DNA of 64,000 bases, taken from contig JBGALE010000001.1 of the NCBI GenBank assembly GCA_044223995.1, positions 248,001 through 312,000 of the forward strand, given 5' to 3'. The DNA comes from JACMLD01 sp044223995 (GTDB lineage Bacteria; Bacteroidota; Bacteroidia; Chitinophagales; Chitinophagaceae). A program made the translations under genes and the position numbers. The notes below the pieces were generated by a model, which was not told the origin of the DNA, made no database searches, and saw only the letters and a program-made list of their open reading frames with translations. Shown here one piece after another: positions 36,145 through 44,500 of the stretch (its first letter is position 1; each line of letters starts with the position of its first letter).

Positions 36145-37659
36145 ATGACTAAAAAAGTAAGGGTTAGGTTTGCCCCGAGTCCTACAGGAGGCTTGCACCT
36201 GGGTGGGGTAAGAACGGTTTTATACAATTATTTATTTGCCCGTCACCACGGGGGTGAGTTTATACTACGAATAGAAGATACTGATCAAACAAGGTTTGTA
36301 CCCGGCGCAGAGCAATACATTATGGATTGTTTGCAGTGGTGCGGGCTGGTACCCGATGAAAGCCCCGTGCATGGCGGCGAATACGGTCCTTACCGCCAGA
36401 GCGAGCGCAAACCAATGTATCGCCAGTATGCTGAGCAATTGGTCAATGATGGCCATGCCTACTATGCATTCGATACGCCTGCCGAACTGGAATCAAAACG
36501 CAAAGAAACAGCCAACTTCCAGTACAACCTGAACACCAGGATGCAAATGAAAAATTCGCTTACACTGGGCCGTGAGGAAGTAAAAAAATTGATGGATACA
36601 GGCACTCCATTTGTAATAAGGATAAAAATGCCGGAAAACGAAGAAGTATCATTTACCGACATGATACGTGGCGAAGTAACAGTCAATGCTTCGATGGTAG
36701 ATGATAAGGTATTGCTGAAAGCAGATGGGATGCCCACCTATCACCTGGCTGTGGTAGTGGATGATTATTTAATGAAAATATCACACGCGTTCAGGGGTGA
36801 GGAGTGGTTGCCAAGCGCACCGGTGCATATATTATTATGGAAGTATTTATTTGGACTGGAAAATATGCCGCAGTGGGCGCACCTTCCGCTGATATTAAAA
36901 CCAGATGGCAATGGAAAATTAAGCAAACGTGATGGTGACCGCCTTGGCTTCCCGGTGTTTGCCATGAACTGGACAGATCCAAAAACAAATGAACTAACGA
37001 GGGGGTTTCGTGAAATGGGTTTCATGCCCGAAGCATTTGTCAATATGCTGGCCATGTTGGGCTGGAACGACGGAACTGCACAGGAAATATTTTCACTAAA
37101 GGAATTGTGTGAAAAATTTTCCATCGATCGCGTTCATAAAGGTGGGGCTAAATTTGATTTTGAAAAAGCAAAATGGTTCAACCATGAATGGATAAAGCAA
37201 AGCGATGTCAGCAGCCTGAAAGAATATGCGCGTCAGAACCTGCAGGCAAACAATATACCTGTCAATGATGAAACATTGCTGGAGAAAGTGGTGTCACTGG
37301 TAAAAGACCGCTGTACTTTCCTGACGGATTTTGCAGCCCAATCTTCTTTCCTGTTTGCTACACCCGTGCAGTACGACCTGGATGCTGTCAAGCCCAAATG
37401 GAACGAACAGAAATCATTGTTCTTTTCTGAAGTGATACGCCATTACCAGTTATTACAGCAGTGGTCGGTAACAGATTTGGAAAATGAATTCAAGGAACTG
37501 GCTGCGGCCAACCAGATAAAGCCCGGCGAAGTATTGCTGCCATTGCGCATTATGCTGGTTGGTGGCAAGTTTGGCCCCGGTGTATTTGATATCGCTGCTG
37601 TGATCGGCAGGGAAGAGACATTGAAGCGGATAAAACATACAATGGAATTACTCAACTAA
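36145..37659 (+). CDS. gltX: Glutamate-tRNA ligase
   Basis: 504-aa class I aminoacyl-tRNA synthetase for glutamate. The HIGH-type motif is SPTGGLHLGGVRTVLYNYL (residues about 11-29) and the KMSKS-type motif is KLSKRDGDRLGFP (about 257-269). RIEDTDQTR is the amino-acid-binding segment. The C-terminal anticodon-binding region (about 330-504) is present. An ORF beginning MTKKVRVRFAPSPTG is the standard start. First gene after a promoter at 36132; the glycosyltransferase gene follows after 55 bases. Confidence 0.97.
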   Translation: MTKKVRVRFAPSPTGGLHLGGVRTVLYNYLFARHHGGEFILRIEDTDQTRFVPGAEQYIMDCLQWCGLVPDESPVHGGEYGPYRQSERKPMYRQYAEQLVNDGHAYYAFDTPAELESKRKETANFQYNLNTRMQMKNSLTLGREEVKKLMDTGTPFVIRIKMPENEEVSFTDMIRGEVTVNASMVDDKVLLKADGMPTYHLAVVVDDYLMKISHAFRGEEWLPSAPVHILLWKYLFGLENMPQWAHLPLILKPDGNGKLSKRDGDRLGFPVFAMNWTDPKTNELTRGFREMGFMPEAFVNMLAMLGWNDGTAQEIFSLKELCEKFSIDRVHKGGAKFDFEKAKWFNHEWIKQSDVSSLKEYARQNLQANNIPVNDETLLEKVVSLVKDRCTFLTDFAAQSSFLFATPVQYDLDAVKPKWNEQKSLFFSEVIRHYQLLQQWSVTDLENEFKELAAANQIKPGEVLLPLRIMLVGGKFGPGVFDIAAVIGREETLKRIKHTMELLN

Positions 37660-37714
37660 CTATTTTTCTTTTGCAGAATCAGGTCAGGCATTCTAACTTT
37701 CTCGAAAATTATGC

Positions 37715-39253
37715 ATGAAGCCTTATACCCGTTTACTATATATTCTTGCGTTTATCAAACTGGTTGCCCCATTCTTTTTGCAAAATGGATTTTATCAGCC
37801 TCACCGCGATGAATTTCTTTACCTCGCAGAAGCAAAGCACATGTCGTGGGGATATATGGAAGTGCCGCCATTGTTATCGGTATTTGCATGGTTGACCAAT
37901 GTATTTGGCGCATCGATGTTCTGGATTAAAATATGGCCCGCGCTATTTGGGGCCTTGACTTTTTTGCTGGTTGGCAAAGTGATACTTTCGCTGGGTGGCA
38001 AAACCTTTGCACTCTTCCTCGGCTGGTTGCCGTTTATGATTGACGGCTATATGCGGTTGTTTTATTTATTCCAGCCTAATTTCCTGGAAGTTTTTTTCTG
38101 GATGGCCATTGCGTATAGCCTGCTGCGTTATATTCAAACAAATGAAAACCGCTGGCTCTATGCTTTTGGAATTTGTATTGGCCTGGGAATGATGAGTAAA
38201 TACTCAGTGGCTTTTTACACCTGCAGTTTACTGGCGGGTTTGCTGGTGACCCGTCACAGGAAAATATTTTTAAACAAGCATTTATACTTCGCAGGTATTA
38301 TTGCCTTGCTGATTTTTTTACCCAATCTCATCTGGCAGTACAATCACCGTTTCCCGGTGGTAACCCATATGGCGGAGTTGCAGGCCGAACAATTGCAATT
38401 CGTCAGCAGGGTTGATTTTATCATCAACCAGTTTATGATGAACCTGCCCTGTGTATTTATCTGGACAGGTGGTTTGTTGTTTTTAATGTTTAATAAGTTG
38501 GGTAAGCCTTACCGTGTTTTTGCATGGGCATACCTGTTTGTGATACTGTTGCTGATAGAATTGCGTGGTAAAGATTATTATGCCCTGGGTGCTTACCCGG
38601 TTCTGTTTGCTTTTGGTGCCATTGCACTTGAAAAAGCTACCGAACTTAGGTTGCGTTGGACACGCTATGCAATGGTGGTATTTGCGCTGTTACTGGGCTT
38701 ATATGCCATGCCATTGATAATGCCGGTGGCAAGACCTGAAAAGCTTGCATCCTATTATACAAAATCCGGTTTGATAAAAACAGGGTCGTTTAAATGGGAA
38801 GATTTGCAACACCATTCCCTGCCACAGGACTTTGCGGATATGGTGGGATGGAAGGAAATGGCAGAAATGACGGCCAAAGTATATAATAGCATTCCCGAAA
38901 AAGATAAACCCAATACATTTATTTATTGCCGGGGTTATTTCTCCGCAGGTGCACTCAATTATTACAGGAAGGAAACCGGGTTGCCCGAGGTGTACAGCGA
39001 CAATGCTTCCTTTCTTTTGTGGATGCCTGACGACTATCACATAAAAAACCTGATTGTGGTGGCACATCATATACCTGAAAAAGATGACATCGTGTTCCAG
39101 CAATTTGAAAAGATGACCATCCGGGATTCGCTGGTATATCCACTGGCCAGGGAAAACGGCATGCGCATCCTTTTATACGAAAATGCCAACGACTCGCTGA
39201 ATGCCATTATAAAAAAAGGTGTGGCAGGATTAAAGAGCAAATTTATTCGCTGA
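37715..39253 (+). CDS. GT39-type (ArnT/PMT-like) membrane glycosyltransferase
   Basis: 512-aa protein with about twelve membrane helices and a soluble C-terminal domain of about 150 residues. The first loop carries the acidic motif PHRDEFLYLAEAKHMSWGYME, where GT-C enzymes hold their metal-binding and catalytic Asp. The family transfers sugars from polyprenyl-phosphate donors in the periplasm; the acceptor here is unknown. It sits between gltX and the B12-binding gene with no other envelope genes, so context gives no clue. Confidence 0.85.
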   Translation: MKPYTRLLYILAFIKLVAPFFLQNGFYQPHRDEFLYLAEAKHMSWGYMEVPPLLSVFAWLTNVFGASMFWIKIWPALFGALTFLLVGKVILSLGGKTFALFLGWLPFMIDGYMRLFYLFQPNFLEVFFWMAIAYSLLRYIQTNENRWLYAFGICIGLGMMSKYSVAFYTCSLLAGLLVTRHRKIFLNKHLYFAGIIALLIFLPNLIWQYNHRFPVVTHMAELQAEQLQFVSRVDFIINQFMMNLPCVFIWTGGLLFLMFNKLGKPYRVFAWAYLFVILLLIELRGKDYYALGAYPVLFAFGAIALEKATELRLRWTRYAMVVFALLLGLYAMPLIMPVARPEKLASYYTKSGLIKTGSFKWEDLQHHSLPQDFADMVGWKEMAEMTAKVYNSIPEKDKPNTFIYCRGYFSAGALNYYRKETGLPEVYSDNASFLLWMPDDYHIKNLIVVAHHIPEKDDIVFQQFEKMTIRDSLVYPLARENGMRILLYENANDSLNAIIKKGVAGLKSKFIR

Positions 39254-39262
39254 CAGATTGCT

Positions 39263-39270
39263 TATTTTTG
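39263..39270 (+). promoter_or_regulatory. Bacteroidetes-type -7 box for the B12-binding gene
   Basis: TATTTTTG, exact to TAnnTTTG, just after the glycosyltransferase stop and 18 bases before the ATG at 39289. No clear -33 element. Confidence 0.45.
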
Positions 39271-39288
39271 CGGCTGAATATATTTATT

Positions 39289-39696
39289 ATGAACAGACCC
39301 ATACGCGTACTGGTTGCAAAGGTTGGACTCGATGGACATGATCGTGGCGCCAAGGTGATAGCCACGGCCCTTCGCGATGCAGGGATGGAAGTAATTTATA
39401 CCGGTCTCCGCCAGACACCTGAAATGGTTGTCAATGCAGCATTGCAGGAAGACGTGGACGCTATCGGCATCAGCATTCTTAGTGGTGCACACATGACGGT
39501 CTTCCCCAAAGTAATGGATATGATGAAGCAGCAGGGTATGAACGATGTATTGTTAACTGGTGGTGGCATCATACCCGACGATGATATGAAGCAACTACAT
39601 TCCCTGGGCGTTGGTAAACTGTTTGCACCCGGGGCCACTACTTCCGATATAGCAGGCTATATTACCGATTGGGTAAAAGAACACCGCAATTTTTGA
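39289..39696 (+). CDS. Stand-alone cobalamin-binding domain (methylmalonyl-CoA mutase C-terminal type)
   Basis: 135-aa protein with the B12-binding motif DxHxxG (LDGHDRGAKVIA, Asp-Gly-His at about residues 15-17), the middle SxL signature (GISILSGAHM) and the GG motif (LLTGGGIIPDDD). This is the size and pattern of the small cobalamin subunit of split methylmalonyl-CoA mutases and related acyl-CoA mutases; the large catalytic subunit is not in the window. The His in DGH coordinates cobalt in the base-off state. I start at ATG 39289 (MNRPIRVLVAKVGLDGHD). It is followed 50 bases later by an enoyl-CoA hydratase, consistent with acyl-CoA metabolism. Confidence 0.92.
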   Translation: MNRPIRVLVAKVGLDGHDRGAKVIATALRDAGMEVIYTGLRQTPEMVVNAALQEDVDAIGISILSGAHMTVFPKVMDMMKQQGMNDVLLTGGGIIPDDDMKQLHSLGVGKLFAPGATTSDIAGYITDWVKEHRNF

Positions 39697-39746
39697 CGGA
39701 CTTCCCGGTATATGGGTCAATCACCTAATTTTAAAAAAAAGATTGT

Positions 39747-40526
39747 ATGTACACAACATTGTTAACGGATCTCTCCAATGGCATATTCACCATCACTATT
39801 AACCGTCCCGATAAATTAAATGCGCTGAATAAAACAGTGATTGAAGAATTAGGCGCTGCCATAGAGGAAGTATATAAAAACCCGGAGATAAAAAGTGCTG
39901 TCATTACGGGGAGTGGCCCCAAGGCATTTGTGGCGGGCGCCGATATCAGTGAATTTACTTCACTCGGCAGAAAGGGCGGAACTGCCCTGGCGGAAAAAGG
40001 GCAGGACCTTGTATTCAGTAAAATTGAAAACAGCCCAAAACCTATTGTAGCCGCCGTCAATGGATTTGCATTGGGTGGTGGCTGCGAATTGTGCATGGCC
40101 TGTCATTTCAGGATAGCCAGCGATAATGCAAAGTTTGGCCAGCCGGAAGTAAACCTCGGTTTGATTCCCGGCTATGGCGGTACACAACGGCTCACCCAAC
40201 TAATAGGAAAGGGAAAGGCAATGGAACTGATGATGACAGGTAATATGATTGATGCAATCGAAGCGAAGCAATTGGGATTGCTGAACCATGTAACCACTGC
40301 AGATACATTGTTGGAGAAAGCAAAGGAATTACTGCAACTGATCAATACAAAAGCACCGCTTGCGATTGGTCGTGTGATAACCCTGACCAATATTGCTGCC
40401 TATGGTGATGCTGATGGATTACAGAAAGAAATTGTGGCATTTGGAGAATTGTTTGATACAGCAGATGCTAAGGAAGGCGCGGCTGCATTCCTGGAAAAAA
40501 GAAAACCAAATTTCACGGGAAACTAA
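39747..40526 (+). CDS. Enoyl-CoA hydratase/isomerase family protein
   Basis: 259-aa crotonase-fold enzyme. The oxyanion-hole segments KAFVAGADISEFTSL (about residues 53-67) and NGFALGGGCELCMACHFRIAS (about 105-125) are clear, and the region FGQPEVNLGLIPGYGGTQRL carries the second catalytic Glu position, as in short-chain enoyl-CoA hydratases. Likely acts on short acyl-CoA thioesters in fatty or branched-chain acid metabolism. Close to the B12-binding gene upstream; convergent with the cytochrome/LRR gene 29 bases away. Confidence 0.93.
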   Translation: MYTTLLTDLSNGIFTITINRPDKLNALNKTVIEELGAAIEEVYKNPEIKSAVITGSGPKAFVAGADISEFTSLGRKGGTALAEKGQDLVFSKIENSPKPIVAAVNGFALGGGCELCMACHFRIASDNAKFGQPEVNLGLIPGYGGTQRLTQLIGKGKAMELMMTGNMIDAIEAKQLGLLNHVTTADTLLEKAKELLQLINTKAPLAIGRVITLTNIAAYGDADGLQKEIVAFGELFDTADAKEGAAAFLEKRKPNFTGN

Positions 40527-40555
40527 TTGCAGGTATTGAACGCGTACTTAAATTC

Positions 40556-41959
40556 TTATTGTTTTGTCTTTGGTGGCTTTACCAGTGAAGTATCTGTTTC
40601 CAGCAAGGGGACAATATAGCCACCGGAATCAATCATAGCTTTTGGAAATATTTTTTTCAGGTTATCCCAATCTTTATTTCCAACACCGGTTTGATATAAA
40701 TAAATTGACGAAAGCTTTGGTATTGATTTCAGTTGTTCAACACCAGCGGCAGTTACTTTTGTTCCCACAAGATTGATGGACAATAATTGTTGCATGCCCG
40801 ATAGTTTTGCAAGACCCCTGTCTGTAATATTGGTGTTATCGAGTTGCAATTTTGTGAGTGCATTGCATTGAGATAATATGGTCATTCCTGAATCGGAAAC
40901 AGGTTTGCGGCTCAGCTTTAGCCAAACCAGTTGTTTTTTCAGCGGTAGTAAGAGTTCCAGTTGTTTATAGGAAAAATTATTCGCGTTTACAAAATTTGCC
41001 AGCAGGTAATTGCTGTTCAGCGCCACCGGCATCACCACCACACCTGCGTCTTTTAATTTTTTTATATCCGTTTCATTTGCTTTTTCCACCGGGCTGGCGG
41101 GAATATCCGGCACCTGGTTTTTTACCTCTTCTTTTTGCAATGCCAGCAACAATGGTTTTATTTTTTCCGGTTGCTGCAGATCTTTTACTTTTTTATCGAA
41201 CGATGCGCCTTCTGCTATCCACCAGTGAAGCAGTGCAATATCGTGTTCGGACAATTGTGGTTTTTCTTTTGGTGGCATATGGTGTTCTTCTTCTCTTGCC
41301 AATAATAATCGCTTTATTAATTCGCTTTCGTCTGCTTTGCCTGCTTCAATGACAGCGCCGTCTTTTCCACCTTTCATCAGGGCTTCGGGAATGTCCATAC
41401 GCAATTTTCCCTTTTGTTTGCTGGAACCATGGCAACTGTAACATTTGTCCTGCAGGATGGGTTGTATAACCGATGTATAAGCCACAGCCTCCTGTACATT
41501 GGCAATGGGCGCCCTTGCTTTGATGGTGGTTGAGTCGCCCGATCCTTTCCCGAATGGTTGTGTCAAATAACCTTCACCATGTGTAAGTGTTCCACCCAAA
41601 TGACCGGTAATACCAACAGCGATCAACAAAACCACTGACATGAGCGAATGGTATTGGGCATATTGTTTTGTTTTATAGAACAGGTAAAATACCAGCGACA
41701 GGAAAGTAGTGCCGATGGCCATCCATTGGTGGAAGACAACCAGTGTTTCATCATATTCACCGGAACCGGACAGGATATAACCAGTCATGCAGGAAAGCAA
41801 TGCCGAGAACATGCCCCATAATAAAATGGTGGATATAGCAGGTTGGAGAAAGGAAAACTTTTTGCCGTTGCTCAACAACTGGAACAGACACGCGAGTATT
41901 AAAATGCCTACCGGAAAATGCACCAATGCAGGATGAAGCCGGCCAATGAATTCAGTCAT
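40556..41959 (-). CDS. DUF2231 membrane protein with planctomycete-type cytochrome c domain and leucine-rich-like repeats
   Basis: 467-aa three-part protein. Residues 1-130 are a DUF2231 membrane domain with about four helices and conserved His in RLHPALVHFPVG, which could ligate haem b. A c-type haem motif CYSCH is at 173-177, and the Met ligand region HHMPPKE is near 226-232, matching the planctomycete cytochrome (PSCyt1) pattern. Residues about 300-450 hold LRR-like repeats (LTKLQLDNTNITDRGLAKLSGMQ). The layout places haem and repeats in the periplasm, anchored in the inner membrane. Last gene of the six-gene run beginning with the fucosidase. Function of the family is unknown. Confidence 0.85.
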   Translation of the reverse strand: MTEFIGRLHPALVHFPVGILILACLFQLLSNGKKFSFLQPAISTILLWGMFSALLSCMTGYILSGSGEYDETLVVFHQWMAIGTTFLSLVFYLFYKTKQYAQYHSLMSVVLLIAVGITGHLGGTLTHGEGYLTQPFGKGSGDSTTIKARAPIANVQEAVAYTSVIQPILQDKCYSCHGSSKQKGKLRMDIPEALMKGGKDGAVIEAGKADESELIKRLLLAREEEHHMPPKEKPQLSEHDIALLHWWIAEGASFDKKVKDLQQPEKIKPLLLALQKEEVKNQVPDIPASPVEKANETDIKKLKDAGVVVMPVALNSNYLLANFVNANNFSYKQLELLLPLKKQLVWLKLSRKPVSDSGMTILSQCNALTKLQLDNTNITDRGLAKLSGMQQLLSINLVGTKVTAAGVEQLKSIPKLSSIYLYQTGVGNKDWDNLKKIFPKAMIDSGGYIVPLLETDTSLVKPPKTKQ

Positions 41960-42017
41960 GGTATAGTATCATCAAATTTTTAGGGTTAGCAATGCGGTTC
42001 ATCTGCGAATGTATTAT

Positions 42018-42950
42018 TTATGCATATCTCTTCCTGAGCAATTGCATCATGTGAACATTTATCGCCCACTGATCGCCGAGTGGCTGCCGGGTATAGGGTA
42101 GTGTAGGCATATAATCAGGCGGACCAAATTCGGTTAGTATCGTCATTATACCACCTGTTTTCTTTTTTCTTTCTATCACCTTGTCCCACCAGTCGAAATG
42201 CTGTTTCACGGCGGCCTCCCATTCCGGTGCGCGCGGATCGTTTACCTGAGGTCCTTCGGGGTGACCGATGCGTGCATGTATGTGTTCCACTCTCTCCAAT
42301 GCTGCACCCACTGTTTCTGACTGATCGTGTAACAGGCTTTCATGCACATTACACCAGTGCGATACATCAAAAGTGAGTTTCAGGTCAGGATATTTATCGA
42401 TGAACTGTTTTGTAATATGCGCGGCAAACATGATGCGTGACCTATGCGTTTCATGGCAGATGGTAATGCCGGTTTGTTTGTTCAACGCATTGGTATGTTC
42501 GATAAACAATTTGTTTTGATCAAAGCTAAAATGATCGCGCCCCGAATGACAATTAATATACAAGGGCCGTTGTACGGTATTCGTGGCGGCGGCATCGATC
42601 ATCTTTTTAAAATAATCAAGGTGCTCGGCAGGGTTGTTTTGCGAAGCGCCGCAAAGGAAACCAACTTCCAACCCATATTTTTTTAATGCAGCAAACAATT
42701 CATCCTGGTCTTTCTTTTCCATGGGCCACCAGATTTCAATGCCATCATACCCTTCTTTCTTTGCATGTCCGCAGTACGCATCCAGGGTTCCGTTATAACC
42801 CCAGTTGGTGGCCATTATTTTTAAGTCGAATTTGCTGTTCATGCTGAATGCTGGTTTATAGGTGGAAGAAAAAGTATCCAATGAAGACAGCAGCAGTGCC
42901 GTGCCTGCGCTGGTGGTGAGACCCAGAAAATTTCTCCTGTTTAATGTCAT
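42018..42950 (-). CDS. TIM-barrel sugar phosphate isomerase/epimerase-like protein with Tat-like signal
   Basis: 310-aa protein. The N-terminus LNRRNFLGLTTSAGTALLLSS has the twin-arginine pattern, so it is probably exported to the periplasm. The rest matches the xylose-isomerase-like TIM barrel: MATNWGYNGTLDAYCGHAKKEGYDGIEIW, a metal-site His/Glu/Asp set in TICHETHRSRI, LTFDVSHWCNV and HARIGHPEG. Related enzymes isomerise or epimerise sugars, or act on keto-sugars. Export separates it from cytosolic sugar-phosphate enzymes, so the name is only a family label. It lies in the six-gene run, 39 bases after the DUF1501 gene. Confidence 0.85.
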   Translation of the reverse strand: MTLNRRNFLGLTTSAGTALLLSSLDTFSSTYKPAFSMNSKFDLKIMATNWGYNGTLDAYCGHAKKEGYDGIEIWWPMEKKDQDELFAALKKYGLEVGFLCGASQNNPAEHLDYFKKMIDAAATNTVQRPLYINCHSGRDHFSFDQNKLFIEHTNALNKQTGITICHETHRSRIMFAAHITKQFIDKYPDLKLTFDVSHWCNVHESLLHDQSETVGAALERVEHIHARIGHPEGPQVNDPRAPEWEAAVKQHFDWWDKVIERKKKTGGIMTILTEFGPPDYMPTLPYTRQPLGDQWAINVHMMQLLRKRYA

Positions 42951-42989
42951 ACAATATGTCTTTCCCGGAGGTTGAGCCTTTTATGCGTA

Positions 42990-44498
42990 TCAGGTTAAAA
43001 TTTCGTCAATCACTTTTCCATGAACATCGGTGAGGCGGAATGGCCTTCCCTGGAACTGGTAAGTAAATTTTTCGTGATCAAAACCCAATTGATTCAATAT
43101 CGTAGCCTGTATATCAAAGGCAGTTGTTTTGCCACTGATGGCGCTGTAACCAATTTCATCTGTTTCACCATAACTGGTCCCTTTTTTAATACCGCCACCT
43201 GCCATCCACATGGTAAATGCTTCTGTATGGTGATCCCTTCCCTTGAATGGGTTTTGTTTTCCTTCCCTGTTTTCCTGCATAGGTGTCCGGCCAAATTCAC
43301 CGCCCCATACCACCAGTGTTTCATCGAGGAGGCCACGTTGTTTTAAATCAAATAATAATGCGGTAATCGATTTGTCCACACTGCGGCATTTGTTGATGAA
43401 GCCAACATCAATGGCAAGATTGGCATCGGTGCCATGGCTGTCCCAGCCCCAGTCGAATAACTGGACAAAACGCACGCCTTTCTCCACAAGTTTTCTTGCC
43501 AGCAATATGTTGTTGGCAAAACATGCCTTGCCGGGTTGTGTTCCATACATTTGATGAATGTATTCCGGCTCATCATTAATGTTCATCACATCGGGTACGG
43601 ATACCTGCATGCGGTATGCCATTTCATATTGTGAAATGCGGGAAAGTATTTCAGGATCGTTGTATTCTTCGTATTGCTGTTTGTTGACTTCATTAATGGC
43701 ATCAATCGATGCTTTTCGCAAATCGCGATCCATGCCCGCAGGATCTTTGATGAATAAAACAGGGTCGCCTTCACTGCGGCATTGCACGCCCTGGTAAACA
43801 CTTGGCAGAAAGCCGCTGCCCCAAACACTTTTTCCTGCATCAGGATTTTTTCCACCCGAAGTCAATACCACAAAGCCGGGAAGATTTTCATTTTCTGTTC
43901 CCAGTCCATAGGTTACCCATGAACCGATGCTAGGCCTTCCCAATCGGGGTGTGCCGGTATGCATCAGTAATTGTGCGGGTGCATGGTTGAACTGATCTGT
44001 CGTAACGGCTTTTAATAAACTGATTTCATCAATGGCAGTAGCAAGATGTGGTAAATTATCGCTGAGCCATAAACCACTTTGGCCATGCTGGCGGAATACT
44101 GCCTGCGGCCCCATCATTTTTGGAACGCCACGTATAAAAGCAAATCTTTTTCCTTCGAGCAAAGAAGGCGGACAATCCTGTCCGTCGAGTTTCATCAGCT
44201 CGGGTTTATAATCGAATAGTTCCAGTTGCGATGGTGCACCTGCCATGTGCAGGTAAATAACAGACCGGGCTTTGGCAGGAAACATCGGCATCTTCGGTGC
44301 GAGTGGATGTGCAGGATCAAATAAATTGGGTGTACCGCCATCCATGACATTTTTACAACCGCCGAGCAGGTATCCCAATGCCAGTGCACCAAAGCCCATG
44401 GTACCCTCTTTGAGGAAATGACGACGTGTTACATGACGAAGCGTTTCCTTATTCGCTTCTTCTACCAACCGCTGTGTATGTAATTCTTGTTGCGTCAT
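42990..44498 (-). CDS. DUF1501 family protein with Tat-like signal
   Basis: 502-aa protein of the DUF1501 family, which is part of the alkaline-phosphatase/sulfatase superfamily by fold. The N-terminal TRRHFLKEGTMGFGALALGYLLGG is a Tat-type signal with a following Cys that could be lipidated. Family segments include PPSLLEGKRFAFIRGVPKMMG, WVTYGLGTENENLPGFVVL, RFVQLFDWGWDSHGTDANL and WGGEFGRTPMQENREGKQNPFKGRDHHTEAF. The His/Asp-rich pieces suggest a metal site, but no activity is established for the family. It is nearly always found next to a DUF1549/DUF1553 cytochrome protein, as here (two bases apart). Confidence 0.92.
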   Translation of the reverse strand: MTQQELHTQRLVEEANKETLRHVTRRHFLKEGTMGFGALALGYLLGGCKNVMDGGTPNLFDPAHPLAPKMPMFPAKARSVIYLHMAGAPSQLELFDYKPELMKLDGQDCPPSLLEGKRFAFIRGVPKMMGPQAVFRQHGQSGLWLSDNLPHLATAIDEISLLKAVTTDQFNHAPAQLLMHTGTPRLGRPSIGSWVTYGLGTENENLPGFVVLTSGGKNPDAGKSVWGSGFLPSVYQGVQCRSEGDPVLFIKDPAGMDRDLRKASIDAINEVNKQQYEEYNDPEILSRISQYEMAYRMQVSVPDVMNINDEPEYIHQMYGTQPGKACFANNILLARKLVEKGVRFVQLFDWGWDSHGTDANLAIDVGFINKCRSVDKSITALLFDLKQRGLLDETLVVWGGEFGRTPMQENREGKQNPFKGRDHHTEAFTMWMAGGGIKKGTSYGETDEIGYSAISGKTTAFDIQATILNQLGFDHEKFTYQFQGRPFRLTDVHGKVIDEILT

Positions 44499-44500
44499 GT

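Noticed and set aside
39254..39288. Cobalamin riboswitch upstream of the B12-binding gene
   Set aside because: Only 35 bases separate the genes, too few for a riboswitch, and no B12-box is seen.
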